Positions 1 to 7,913 of a stretch of 64,000 nucleotides of DNA are shown one piece after another. This stretch comes from Mycobacterium sp. Lineage in GTDB: Bacteria; Actinomycetota; Actinomycetes; Mycobacteriales; Mycobacteriaceae. The notes under the pieces were generated by a model that was not told the DNA's origin, did not search any database, and was given only the letters and a program-made list of their open reading frames with translations. Every line of letters begins with the position of its first letter. Position 1 is the first letter of the stretch. A program made the translations under genes and the position numbers. The stretch lies in assembly GCF_002863225.1 (NCBI RefSeq), contig NZ_PKEK01000065.1, forward strand, positions 1 through 64,000. The letters run 5' to 3'.

Positions 1-44
1 GCCAGCGTTCGTCCTGAGCCAGGATCAAACTCTCCAAACAAAAA
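1..44 (-). rRNA. rrs: 16S ribosomal RNA, 5' end only (rrnB operon)
   Basis: The minus strand reads TTTTTGTTTGGAGAGTTTG followed by ATCCTGGCTCAGGACGAACG, the universal 5' start of bacterial 16S rRNA (27F primer site) with the mycobacterial TTTTTGTTTGG lead-in. The gene runs out of the window at position 1, so only about 44 nt are visible. It lies downstream of tyrS on the same strand. In mycobacteria this is the rrnB locus, present in species with two rRNA operons; the rrnA operon lies after murA. Confidence 0.95.
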
Positions 45-351
45 CCACTCGCAACAGCGAGACAGAATCCAAATCAGAGAAAATCTGACCAAAGCAAGAC
101 ACCAAAAACTGGCATCAAAAAAAAGCCACACCCCCACAAACGGGAAAAACAGGAGGCATGACAAAAAACAACAACAAAAACAAAACCACCAAACACACTA
201 TTGAGTTCTCAAACAACACCCCCACCGGCCGCGCACAAGACCCGCGGCTGAAAGCCGCTCACTCGCTTGCGGACGTCGAAGGAAAACCACCGAAGCGGTT
301 CTTCCCTCTGGGATGCCGCCGCGCTCTCCGGACTGACCGGGTCGCAGCGAC
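45..351 (-). other. rrnB pre-rRNA leader
   Basis: About 300 nt between the predicted transcription start and mature 16S. The strand is strongly T/G-rich in the last 180 nt, unlike the surrounding coding DNA, which is typical of mycobacterial rRNA leaders. It carries a boxA-type antitermination element (194-214). The remainder should hold the RNase III and processing stems that pair with the 16S-23S spacer, but the spacer is outside the window so pairing cannot be checked. No protein gene is credible here. Confidence 0.75.
194..214 (-). promoter_or_regulatory. boxA-type antitermination element of rrnB leader
   Basis: The minus strand reads GTTTGAGAACTCAATAGTGTG, matching the conserved actinobacterial rRNA leader element (TTTGAGAACTCAA-AGTGTG) where Nus factors load for rRNA antitermination. 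Its position about 150 nt before mature 16S fits. Family knowledge plus a direct sequence match. Confidence 0.75.
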
Positions 352-357
352 TCGATT

Positions 358-386
358 AAGTTACGTGACAGGAAACTTGGAGTCAA
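358..386 (-). promoter_or_regulatory. rrnB P1 promoter (SigA type)
   Basis: On the minus strand, -35 TTGACT (381-386) is separated by exactly 17 nt from -10 TAACTT (358-363, fits TANNNT). Predicted start is near 351. It lies between the tyrS stop and the boxA leader, so it drives the rRNA operon independently of tyrS. Confidence 0.75.
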
Positions 387-400
387 ACAGGCTGCTAGAA

Positions 401-415
401 GGCGTGTTTCACGCC
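401..415 (-). terminator. Hairpin after tyrS
   Basis: A perfect 6-bp inverted repeat GGCGTG-TTT-CACGCC sits 10 nt past the tyrS stop and just upstream of the rrnB promoter. There is no U-run after it, so it would be a weak or atypical mycobacterial terminator separating tyrS transcription from rrnB. Confidence 0.4.
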
Positions 416-424
416 GCCTCAAGA

Positions 425-1705
425 TCAGTCCAGGCGCTGGGCCCCGGCGATGTTCCGCTTGCCGCGGCGCAGCACGAGCCAGCGTCCGTGCAGGAAGTCG
501 GCCGGCTGCGGCGCCCAGTCCTCGGATTCGATCTTGGCGTTGTTCACGTAAGCCCCGCCCTCGGCGATCGTCCGCCGTGCGGCCCCCTTGCTGTCGGCCA
601 GGCCGCTTGCGACCAGCAGATCGACGATCCCGGTCGGTACACCCGGCGCCAGCTCGGCTATCGAGGTTTCTCGAAGTGCCGCCTGCAGGGTTGCTTCGTC
701 GAGGCCGGTGAGTTCACCGCGGCCGAACAAAGCGCCGCTCGCCAGCTCCACGGCCTCGGTTGCCTGCTCGCCGTGGACGAGCGTCGTGAGCTCGCGTGCC
801 AGCCGTCGTTGTGCCGCTCGTTGCTGGGGGCGTTCCGCGGTGACCGACTCCAACTCCGCGAGTTCATCGGCCGGCAGGAAGGTGAACCAGCGCAAGTACC
901 TGACGACGTCGGCGTCGGCGGTGTTGACGAAGTACTGGTACCAGGCATAAGGACTGGTCATCTGGGGGTCGAGCCACAAGTTCCCACCGCCGGTGGACTT
1001 GCCGAACTTGGTCCCGTCCGCGGCGGTCACCAGCGGGACCGTCAGCGCATGGGCTGAGGCGGCCAGCTTCTGACGCACCAGCCGGACGCCGGCGATGATG
1101 TTGCCCCACTGATCGGATCCACCGATCTGCAGCACGCACTGATGCCGACGATAGAGTTCGACAAAGTCGTTGGCCTGCAACAACATATAGCTGAACTCCG
1201 TGTACGAGATACCCTCGCCCTCGAGCCGCCGCTTGACGGTGTCGCGGTCCAGCATGACGTTGACCGAGAAGTGCTTGCCGACGTCCCGCAGCAACTCGAT
1301 CGCGGACATGGCGCCGGTCCACTCGAGATTGTTCTCCACGATGGCGCCGGTCGGCGAGCGGTCGAAGTCGACGAAGCGCTCGAGCTGCCCGCCGATTCGA
1401 CCGGTCCACTCCTGGACCGTCTCTGCAGTGTTGAGCACGCGTTCGCCGGTCTCCCGCGGGTCGCCGATCAGACCGGTCGCGCCGCCGGCCAGCACAATCG
1501 GCCGGTGTCCGGCCTGCTGGAAACGCCGTAGCGCCAGCAGCGGAACCAGGTGCCCCGCATGAAGGCTGGGTGCGGTGGGGTCGAAACCGGCATACAGCGT
1601 GATCGGACCCTTGGCGGCCGCCGCGGTCAGCGCGTCGAGGTCAGTGGACTGTGCGATCAGTCCACGCCAGCTCAGCTCTTCGATGATTTCAGCGCCCACG
1701 GTCAT
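425..1705 (-). CDS. tyrS: Tyrosyl-tRNA synthetase
   Basis: Class Ic aminoacyl-tRNA synthetase of 426 aa charging tRNA-Tyr in the cytosol. The N-terminal Rossmann domain contains the HIGH motif as HAGH (residues 49-52, in PSLHAGHLVP). The KMSKS loop appears as KFGKS near residue 235. The C-terminal ~65 residues form an S4 RNA-binding domain (AEGGAYVNNAKIE). The frame is open upstream to 1837, but the ATG at 1705 aligns with the family start (ELSWRGLIAQSTDLD follows at once). It lies 47 nt downstream of mpg on the same strand and directly upstream of the rrnB operon. H37Rv counterpart: Rv1689. Confidence 0.97.
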   Translation of the reverse strand: MTVGAEIIEELSWRGLIAQSTDLDALTAAAAKGPITLYAGFDPTAPSLHAGHLVPLLALRRFQQAGHRPIVLAGGATGLIGDPRETGERVLNTAETVQEWTGRIGGQLERFVDFDRSPTGAIVENNLEWTGAMSAIELLRDVGKHFSVNVMLDRDTVKRRLEGEGISYTEFSYMLLQANDFVELYRRHQCVLQIGGSDQWGNIIAGVRLVRQKLAASAHALTVPLVTAADGTKFGKSTGGGNLWLDPQMTSPYAWYQYFVNTADADVVRYLRWFTFLPADELAELESVTAERPQQRAAQRRLARELTTLVHGEQATEAVELASGALFGRGELTGLDEATLQAALRETSIAELAPGVPTGIVDLLVASGLADSKGAARRTIAEGGAYVNNAKIESEDWAPQPADFLHGRWLVLRRGKRNIAGAQRLD

Positions 1706-1752
1706 AGATCTTCGCGCATGTGCACGGCACCTTCCCCGCGGGCGCACCCGAG

Positions 1753-2364
1753 TCAGTCGCTGGCACCGGGCGCAGGTGCTCGTGGACTGCGTCGATATGC
1801 GGAGACTTGCGGGCGTTCGGCCAGCCACAGCCGCCACGGCCGGTCTGCGGCATGGCTGACGCCGACGCGGGGCCCCGCGGTCGCCTCGACCGGGCCGTTG
1901 AGCTCGATCCGGATCGGACTGTCGGCATCGAACAGATCAAGTCCGTTGTCGGCCATGGTGATTCCCGCCGCTGCGCAAAGATTGCCCGGGCCACGCGCCA
2001 ATGCTCGTGGCTGGATCGATGCACCGCGGCGTAACTGGGCGACCTCGAACCCGGTGTCGATCGCCGCCGCCCGGAGCAAAACGGCCGCCGCTACCCCGTC
2101 GGCGGCGCAGACCACGTTCGCGCAGGTGTGGATGCCGTGGCTGAGGTAGGCGTACAGCCGGCCAGGCGGTCCGAACATCACGGTGCTGCGCGCGGTGCGA
2201 CCGCGATAGGAGTGCGCCGCGGCGTCCGGCCACGGACCTCGGGGTGTCCCGCCGTACGCCTCGACCTCGACGATCGTGGCGCTCACGCCGCGACCGATCA
2301 GGGTGGCGCCGAGTAGTCGATGCGCCGCGTCGACCGGGTCGACCGCCAACTGGTCCGGTCCCAC
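1753..2364 (-). CDS. mpg: 3-methyladenine DNA glycosylase (AAG/MPG family)
   Basis: A 203-aa base-excision-repair glycosylase that flips out and removes alkylated purines. Conserved AAG elements are visible: VEVEAYGG (catalytic Glu region), DAAAHSYRGRTARS, MFGPPGRLYAYLSHGIH and CANVVC. The length matches the mycobacterial family. The start is a GTG at 2364, which aligns with the family N-terminus. It is transcribed toward tyrS, 47 nt away, and diverges from the ABC efflux operon; the two starts are only about 60 nt apart, so the promoters overlap. H37Rv counterpart: Rv1688. Confidence 0.93.
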   Translation of the reverse strand: MGPDQLAVDPVDAAHRLLGATLIGRGVSATIVEVEAYGGTPRGPWPDAAAHSYRGRTARSTVMFGPPGRLYAYLSHGIHTCANVVCAADGVAAAVLLRAAAIDTGFEVAQLRRGASIQPRALARGPGNLCAAAGITMADNGLDLFDADSPIRIELNGPVEATAGPRVGVSHAADRPWRLWLAERPQVSAYRRSPRAPAPGASD

Positions 2365-2387
2365 CGCAGAGATTCTGCCCGCGGCCC

Positions 2388-2446
2388 TTGACAGCGTCGC
2401 GGCAGGGGCGGATATTCATCGCATGATGACTTCATCGCGTGATGAA
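2388..2446 (+). promoter_or_regulatory. Promoter with two tandem TetR-type operators
   Basis: -35 TTGACA (2388-2393), a 17-nt spacer and -10 GATATT (2411-2416) put the transcription start at about 2423, which is the A of an ATG: a leaderless start. Overlapping the -10 and start are two directly adjacent 16-bp copies of one inverted repeat. TTCATC-GCAT-GATGAC occupies 2415-2430 and TTCATC-GCGT-GATGAA occupies 2431-2446. The second copy has perfect 6-bp arms. They are the obvious binding sites for the TetR repressor encoded as third gene of the operon. Confidence 0.65.
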
Positions 2447-3175
2447 TTATCGCCGAATCGGCAAGAAATGGCCATCGACATCGATCACCTGCGGGTAGTC
2501 CGCGGCAAACGCCCGGCACTGCTCGATTTCTCGGTGCGGGTGGGCCGCGGCACCATCACGGGCCTGCTCGGGCCATCCGGGTGTGGGAAGACCACCTTGA
2601 TTCGCAGCATCGTGGGGACCCAACAGCTCACGTTGGGCACCGTGCGGGTGCTCGGTCTGCCCGCCGGTTCACCGTCGTTGCGACAGCGGATCGGCTATGT
2701 GCCGCAGAATCCGACGATCTACGACGACCTGCGCGTCATCGACAATGTGCGGTATTTCGCGGCGCTCTACGGGTTCGGCCGGCAGGCCGCGGAAGGCGCG
2801 GTCGAGCGGGTTGGTCTTGCCGACCATGCCACCGCCTACTGCGGCAACCTGTCCGGCGGTCAGCGCACCCGGGTCTCGCTGGCCTGTGCCTTGGTCTGCC
2901 AGCCGGAACTGCTCGTTCTCGACGAGCCGACCGTGGGACTGGACCCCTTGCTGCGCGCAGATCTGTGGGACCAGTTCACCGACCTGGCCCGCGGCGGCAC
3001 CACGCTGTTGGTGTCGAGCCACGTGATGGACGAGGCCGACCACTGTGGCGATTTGTTGCTGATGCGCGACGGTCATCTCGTCGCGCACACCATCCCGACC
3101 CGACTACGAGAGGACACCGGATGCAGGTCGCTGGAGGACGCGTTCCTGTCCATCATCAAGCGGAAAGCCGGCTAG
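2423..3175 (+). CDS. ABC transporter ATP-binding protein (drug-efflux type)
   Basis: Nucleotide-binding subunit of about 250 aa, partner of the permease that follows. Seen: Walker A GPSGCGKTT, Q-loop YVPQNP, signature NLSGGQRTRVSLA, Walker B LLVLDEPTVGLD and H-loop VSSHVMDEAD. This is the DrrA/CcmA-like class of ABC-2 exporters. ATG 2423 coincides with the predicted transcription start (leaderless); ATG 2426 and ATG 2468 (MAIDIDHLRV, aligning with Rv1687c) are alternatives. First gene of an ABC-permease-TetR operon with overlapping ends. Substrate unknown; lipid or drug export is inference from the family. H37Rv counterpart: Rv1687c. Confidence 0.9.
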   Translation: MMTSSRDELSPNRQEMAIDIDHLRVVRGKRPALLDFSVRVGRGTITGLLGPSGCGKTTLIRSIVGTQQLTLGTVRVLGLPAGSPSLRQRIGYVPQNPTIYDDLRVIDNVRYFAALYGFGRQAAEGAVERVGLADHATAYCGNLSGGQRTRVSLACALVCQPELLVLDEPTVGLDPLLRADLWDQFTDLARGGTTLLVSSHVMDEADHCGDLLLMRDGHLVAHTIPTRLREDTGCRSLEDAFLSIIKRKAG

Positions 3176-3939
3176 GACTGGCCGGGCAACTGAAACCGTT
3201 TGGCGCCACAACTTTTCGCATTCTTCGCCAACTGGCGGCAGACCCTCGCAGCATCGCGATGATCCTGCTCGTGCCGGTGCTGGTGATCACGCTGATGTAT
3301 TTCATGTTCGAGAACGTCCCGCACCGGCCGGGTGCACCGACGCCGTTCAACAACGCGTGTTTGATTCTGTTGGGCCTCTTTCCGCTGTTCTTGATGTTCA
3401 TCATCACCTCGATCACCATGCAACGCGAACGGGCTTCGGGAACGTTGGAGCGCATCCTGACCACCCCGTTGCGCCGCCTCGATCTGCTTATCGCCTACGG
3501 CACCGCGTTCTCGCTCGCCGCGGCCGTGCAGGCCACCCTGGCGTGCGTGGTCTCGTTCTGGTTGCTCGGCTTCGACACCGCCGGCAGCCCGCTGTGGGTC
3601 TTCGTGATCGCGATCGTCAACGCGGTCCTCGGCGTGGGCCTCGGGCTGCTGTGCAGCGCCTTCGCGCGAACGGAATTCCAGGCTGTGCAGTTCATCCCGC
3701 TGGTGATGGTGCCGCAGCTGCTGCTGGCCGGCATCATCGCGCCGCGCAGCCTGATGCCGACCTGGCTGGAATGGGTGAGCAATGTGCTGCCGGCCAGTTA
3801 TGCGCTCGAGGCGCTGCAACAAGTCGGCGCTCACAGCGAATTGACCGGTGTCGCCGTGCGTGACATTGCGATCGTGCTGGGGTTCGCGGTCGCGGCGTTG
3901 TGCCTGGCCGCCGCAACCCTGCGCCGGCAGACGCCGTGA
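3121..3939 (+). CDS. ABC-2 type transporter permease
   Basis: Integral membrane subunit of the ABC exporter. The recognisable family sequence starts around 3200 (FRILRQLAADPRSIAMI) and contains about six membrane segments. The ABC-2 hallmark RERASGTLERILTTPL and a late QLLLAGIIAPRSLMP loop are present. The start is uncertain: the only in-frame ATG upstream of the conserved region is 3121, giving 272 aa and a 55-nt overlap with the ATPase gene, which is long; the H37Rv counterpart Rv1686c is nearer 226 aa. The stop overlaps the next start (GTGA at 3936), so the operon is translationally coupled. Confidence 0.88.
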   Translation: MQVAGGRVPVHHQAESRLGLAGQLKPFGATTFRILRQLAADPRSIAMILLVPVLVITLMYFMFENVPHRPGAPTPFNNACLILLGLFPLFLMFIITSITMQRERASGTLERILTTPLRRLDLLIAYGTAFSLAAAVQATLACVVSFWLLGFDTAGSPLWVFVIAIVNAVLGVGLGLLCSAFARTEFQAVQFIPLVMVPQLLLAGIIAPRSLMPTWLEWVSNVLPASYALEALQQVGAHSELTGVAVRDIAIVLGFAVAALCLAAATLRRQTP

Positions 3940-4571
3940 CCGAGGCCGAGGCCGAGGCCGAGGGCGCACGCAAGAGGCCCGGCCGGCCTGCGGGCAACTC
4001 GAACACTCGAGGCCGCATTTTGGACAGTGCTCGAGAGTTGTTCGCCCGCAACGGTATCAACAACACCTCGATCCGCGCGGTGGCCGCGGCGGCAGGTGTG
4101 GACTCCGCCTTGGTGCATCATTACTTCGGGACCAAGGAGAAACTCTTCGCGGCTGCCGTTCACATCCCGATTGACCCGATGGACGTGATCGGACCACTAC
4201 GCGAGGTGCCCGTCGAGCAACTCGGCTACCGGCTTCCGGCAATACTGTTGCCGCTCTGGGACTCTGAGATCGGTGCCGGGTTCATTGCCATGTTGCGTTC
4301 GATCGTGGCGGGCTCGGAGGTCAACCTCTTCCGCACTTTCATCCAGGATGTGATCGGCGGCGAGATCGGCCCTCGCGTCGACAGCCCGCCCGGTAGTGGG
4401 ATCGTCCGGATTCAGTTCGTCGCCTCGCAATTGGTGGGTGTCGTGATGGCCCGCTACATCCTGGGCCTGGAGCCGTTCGCGTCACTGCCGGCACAGCAGG
4501 TCGCCGACACCGTCGCGCCGAACCTGCAGCGCTATCTCACTGGGGATCTGCCGGGCTGGCCTGCGAGATGA
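3936..4571 (+). CDS. TetR-family repressor of the efflux operon
   Basis: A 211-aa TetR regulator. After a charged tail it shows GRILDSARELFARNGINNTS and a recognition helix region VDSALVHHYFGTKEKLF, the canonical TetR DNA-binding domain (about residues 25-75). The C-terminal ligand domain is not assignable. The GTG start overlaps the permease stop (GTGA). Residues 3-9 (EAEAEAE) come from a four-fold GAGGCC-type hexamer repeat just after the start codon. As the last gene of the operon it very probably autoregulates through the two operators at 2415-2446. It converges with and overlaps the Trm112-like gene by 35 nt. H37Rv counterpart: Rv1685c. Confidence 0.88.
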   Translation: MTEAEAEAEGARKRPGRPAGNSNTRGRILDSARELFARNGINNTSIRAVAAAAGVDSALVHHYFGTKEKLFAAAVHIPIDPMDVIGPLREVPVEQLGYRLPAILLPLWDSEIGAGFIAMLRSIVAGSEVNLFRTFIQDVIGGEIGPRVDSPPGSGIVRIQFVASQLVGVVMARYILGLEPFASLPAQQVADTVAPNLQRYLTGDLPGWPAR

Positions 4572-4767
4572 GACGGGCGTGCTCGTCGTCACCCACGTCG
4601 ACCGCCTCGTCGACCAGCAGGACCGGGATGCCGTCCTCGATCCGGTAGGCCCGTCGCAGCCGAGGGTTGTAGAGCACCTGATCGACCAGCAGCAGCGGTC
4701 CTCGATCCGACGGGCAGACCAGGATGCTCAGTAGTTTCTCGTCAATCACATTGGCTCCGAACGTCAT
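4537..4767 (-). CDS. Trm112-family small protein
   Basis: A 76-aa protein with the Trm112 (UPF0434) pattern: LLSILVCPSDRGPLLLVD, then YNPRLRRAYRIEDGIPVLLVDEA. The eukaryotic zinc cysteines are missing, as in other actinobacterial members. Trm112 proteins are usually activators of methyltransferases; no partner is evident here. Its ATG overlaps the stop of the upstream lipase/acyl-CoA synthetase gene (ATGA at 4764-4767), so the two are coupled. H37Rv counterpart: Rv1684. Confidence 0.88.
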   Translation of the reverse strand: MTFGANVIDEKLLSILVCPSDRGPLLLVDQVLYNPRLRRAYRIEDGIPVLLVDEAVDVGDDEHARLISQASPADPQ

Positions 4768-7733
4768 TGCGCACCGGACAATTCAGCGCGCACCGGTCCC
4801 GTCAACCGCCGGAACTTGTTCTCCTCGGCGTCGAACACCCAGGCGTGTCGTCCCGCCTTGGGAATCCCGGCGGCGCGCAAAGCGCTCACCGTCGGACGGT
4901 ATGTCGCACTCAGCTTCAACTCGGGGACCACGTGGACGATGTCGGGACCGAGCCCGAACGGCATGGCGGCGATGGCCTCGGTGAGATCGGCCGCCGTGAT
5001 CGTCGCCCCGGGCCGGGTCGACACCGCGGTCACCGCGACCTGGTTTCCGTCCATCGGTACGCCGTACGTCACCGCGAGGTCGACTGCCGGAATCAGACCG
5101 AGCGCGTCGGTGATCGGGTCGGTGTACACCACACCGCGCGCGGTGGGCACCGTGGAACCTCGCCTGCCCAGCAACCAGAAGTCGCCGTCGCTGTCGCGGC
5201 GGAACAGGTACTCGGTGGAGATCCAGGTGTCGGCGGGGGCGAAGACGCCGCGTTTCACCGAGGCGGTCGGGTCGATCGGTCCGCGTGGTTCGGCCAGCAG
5301 CACTCCGACCTCGTTGGTGTCCGGGACGCGAACCAGGCCGGTGTCGACCTCAAGGATCAGGTCGTGTTCGGCGTCGTACGCACCCAATTCGACGCGGCCG
5401 GCGCCAGGCAACGGCCGGCCCTTGCTGCCGATCTTGACGCCGGACACATTGGCCAGCACCGCGTGGCCGTCAGTTGTGGCGAAGAATTCCACGACGTGCG
5501 CGGGGGCGAACACGTCGACCACGCGCTGCCACAAACCGGTCGGCATGCCGGAGCCGATGAAGACCCGCACCGGATGATTGCCACCGAGGGTGAAGCTCGG
5601 ATCGTCGATGACATCGCGCAGCATGGCCCATGTGTACGAGACCACGGTCACGCCGTACTGGTGTAGCTCGGCCACGAAACGCTCCGGTTTCAGCCCGCGC
5701 GACAACGCGATCCGCGTGCCACCCACCACCGCACCGCCCAGGCTGACCAGCAGTCCGGATTCGTGGTGTAGCGGTGTCAGGCAGTACACCGTGTCGGTGC
5801 GTCCCAACGCGGCCGCCGAGGCCGTGCCGAAGGCCGACAGCGCCCACCGGTAATTGGTGATCTGCTTGGCAACGAGTTGTCCACTGGCAGTGCTGAATCC
5901 GATGAATGCGAGATCGCGCGCATACCCCGGGTTCGGTCGGTACCAGGCCGGCAGTTCGACGGCGTCGGGGTCGATCTGCTCCATGTCGATGACGTTGGCA
6001 TCGTCGGACAGGTGCAGGTCCCGGGATTCACCGCCACCGAGAACCAAGATCTGCTCCGGCAGCTGGCGGGCCTTGTCGAGGTTGGCGGGGTCGGTGATGA
6101 TCTCCGACACTCCCCCGAGCCTGACTTCCGCGGCCAGGTCGGTGTCGGGATGCAGCAGCACCGCGACGGCGCCCAACCGAGACAGCGCGGCGATGGCGAC
6201 CAGTGCGCTCGGGCGCGTCTCCATCAGCACCCCGACGTGTTCGCCTTGGCGCACCCCGACCGCTATCAGCCCCCGCACCACGTTGTCGATGCGCCGGTTC
6301 ACCGCCTCATAGGTGTGCACGCGACCGTCGAAGAGCAGGAATTCACCGTTGGGAGCCTCGTGCGCCTGCTCGCCGATGATGCGGCCCAACGAGATCCGGG
6401 TGTGATCGTTGATCTGACCCAGCCGCGCCAGACGAGGCAGGGTACGGGCTGTCTCGACAGCCAGAGTGCGCACCGACTTGTTTGCGGCGACAAGGGCATC
6501 GGCTGCTCCACGCGCGAAGGTCATCGCGACCTCGGAGGCCTCACCCAACCCGTGCAGAACCCGTGAACTCAGCGCGACACCGCGATCGGTGGGCTCGTCC
6601 GGCTGGTCGGCCATCGGGAAGATGTCGGTGGGTTTCTTGCCGTCCCCGGAGATCCAGAGCACCCAGTCGGCAACGGTCGGCCAACTCTCCTGCGCCGCTC
6701 TGGATCCGACGACCAGGCCGAAATGGCCTGTCCGGATCAGGTATTCGTAGACCTCGGCGTTGGGCGCGGCGCGCCGGATGCCCCGCACCGCGGCCGGCTG
6801 TCCGATGTCGTCGACTTCGCCGACGAAAGCCAGGATCGGGCAGGTGATATCGGTCAGCGTCACCAGCTGGCTGTTGATGGCGAATCCGCCGGTCATCATC
6901 CGATTGTGCGCGACGAACTGCTTGAGCAGTTCGGAGATCGCCGGGCCCGACCAGGCGATCCAGCCTTCGGACTCCAGGAATCTGCGCTGGGCCTCCCGCG
7001 GCAGCAACGCCTCGCGGTCGTGGAGCTGGCGCACGAAGTCGATCCGCGCTTTGGCGGTCTTGAGCGGGTCGAGCATCTGGAAACCGGTGCGCGCCAACCA
7101 ACCCGGAATGTCCAGTCGGTTGAAGACGTGGTCGGCCATGAAGTTGGCCACCCCGGGCGCGATGTTCGGCGGCAGCCCCATCGGCAGCGCGGCCAGCGTG
7201 TCGACCGGTGAACCGAACGTGACGATGCTGGCGATGCTCTTGGAGCGTCGATAGGCCGCCGCCTGGTAGCAGAACATGCCGCCCTGCGAGTAACCGATCA
7301 GGTGTGTGTCACGCCCGGTGACATCGTTGACGGCGTCGAGTGCCTCGCTCAGCGCGACGATGTGGTCGGCCAAAGTGCGGCGCATGCCGCCCTCGACCTC
7401 GTCGGGTGAGCCGAAATCGATCACCCAGGGATCCAGCCCGGCGGCATGCAGAATTCCGACCGCGCCCTCGTGCCGGGTGACGTCCCACATGTTTGCCGAC
7501 ATCATCATCGGGTGCACCAGCAAAACCGGCTCGCCCGCCTGCGGGTGCCCGGGCCGGCTGTCCGGCGGGTAGTACCGCCGCAGCTTGTACATCGGCGTGC
7601 TCTCGACGGTCTGCGACGGCGAGGGAGAGTTGCCGGTTTCCAGACCGCCGAGTCGCAGCACCTCCAGGCCGTTCTGTGCCGTTGCCACCAGGCGTTCAAC
7701 CGGTCGGGTGACCGCCGAGAACCTCAGATCCAT
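4764..7733 (-). CDS. Bifunctional lipase / acyl-CoA synthetase-like fusion (Rv1683 type)
   Basis: A 989-aa fusion. Residues ~60-420 are a PhaC-like alpha/beta hydrolase with nucleophile elbow LIGYSQGG (Ser near 149) and a late catalytic His in RTGHFGLV. Residues ~470-980 are a FadD-like adenylating domain. The synthetase half is degenerate: the P-loop reads FIGFSTASGQLVAKQITN instead of YTSGTTGxPKG, and the later motifs are FFATTDGHAV and LGRRGSTVP. The Mtb counterpart (999 aa) has been linked to triacylglycerol and lipid-body metabolism. The start is ATG 7733 (DLRFSAVTRPVERL follows), matching the family; the longer open frame is not used. Whether the second domain activates acyl chains is doubtful on these motifs. 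Confidence 0.9.
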   Translation of the reverse strand: MDLRFSAVTRPVERLVATAQNGLEVLRLGGLETGNSPSPSQTVESTPMYKLRRYYPPDSRPGHPQAGEPVLLVHPMMMSANMWDVTRHEGAVGILHAAGLDPWVIDFGSPDEVEGGMRRTLADHIVALSEALDAVNDVTGRDTHLIGYSQGGMFCYQAAAYRRSKSIASIVTFGSPVDTLAALPMGLPPNIAPGVANFMADHVFNRLDIPGWLARTGFQMLDPLKTAKARIDFVRQLHDREALLPREAQRRFLESEGWIAWSGPAISELLKQFVAHNRMMTGGFAINSQLVTLTDITCPILAFVGEVDDIGQPAAVRGIRRAAPNAEVYEYLIRTGHFGLVVGSRAAQESWPTVADWVLWISGDGKKPTDIFPMADQPDEPTDRGVALSSRVLHGLGEASEVAMTFARGAADALVAANKSVRTLAVETARTLPRLARLGQINDHTRISLGRIIGEQAHEAPNGEFLLFDGRVHTYEAVNRRIDNVVRGLIAVGVRQGEHVGVLMETRPSALVAIAALSRLGAVAVLLHPDTDLAAEVRLGGVSEIITDPANLDKARQLPEQILVLGGGESRDLHLSDDANVIDMEQIDPDAVELPAWYRPNPGYARDLAFIGFSTASGQLVAKQITNYRWALSAFGTASAAALGRTDTVYCLTPLHHESGLLVSLGGAVVGGTRIALSRGLKPERFVAELHQYGVTVVSYTWAMLRDVIDDPSFTLGGNHPVRVFIGSGMPTGLWQRVVDVFAPAHVVEFFATTDGHAVLANVSGVKIGSKGRPLPGAGRVELGAYDAEHDLILEVDTGLVRVPDTNEVGVLLAEPRGPIDPTASVKRGVFAPADTWISTEYLFRRDSDGDFWLLGRRGSTVPTARGVVYTDPITDALGLIPAVDLAVTYGVPMDGNQVAVTAVSTRPGATITAADLTEAIAAMPFGLGPDIVHVVPELKLSATYRPTVSALRAAGIPKAGRHAWVFDAEENKFRRLTGPVRAELSGAQ

Positions 7734-7900
7734 CCCGCCGCTCCCTCGAAACGAAGACCATGCTGTGCTGCGCGTGGGCCTGACAGCGCGCTCATCATGG
7801 CACATCGCAGGGGGTGCGCCCGTGGCTTTGATCGCGGTGCCGCTCCCGTTCGGCCAGCCTAGTCGCACGCCTCATGGCGGATCGTCACGCGGCAAACGTC

Positions 7901-7906
7901 TAGGGT
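7901..7906 (+). promoter_or_regulatory. -10 element for leaderless ABC-F mRNA
   Basis: TAGGGT (TANNNT) ends 7 nt before the GTG start at 7914, so transcription should begin at the start codon. No clear -35 is seen. Confidence 0.45.
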
Positions 7907-7913
7907 CGGCCCA

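Noticed and set aside
158..1057. 299-codon plus-strand frame over the rrn leader and tyrS end
   Set aside because: Starts in the rRNA leader and reads antisense through tyrS; Asn/Lys run at its start is leader composition, not protein.
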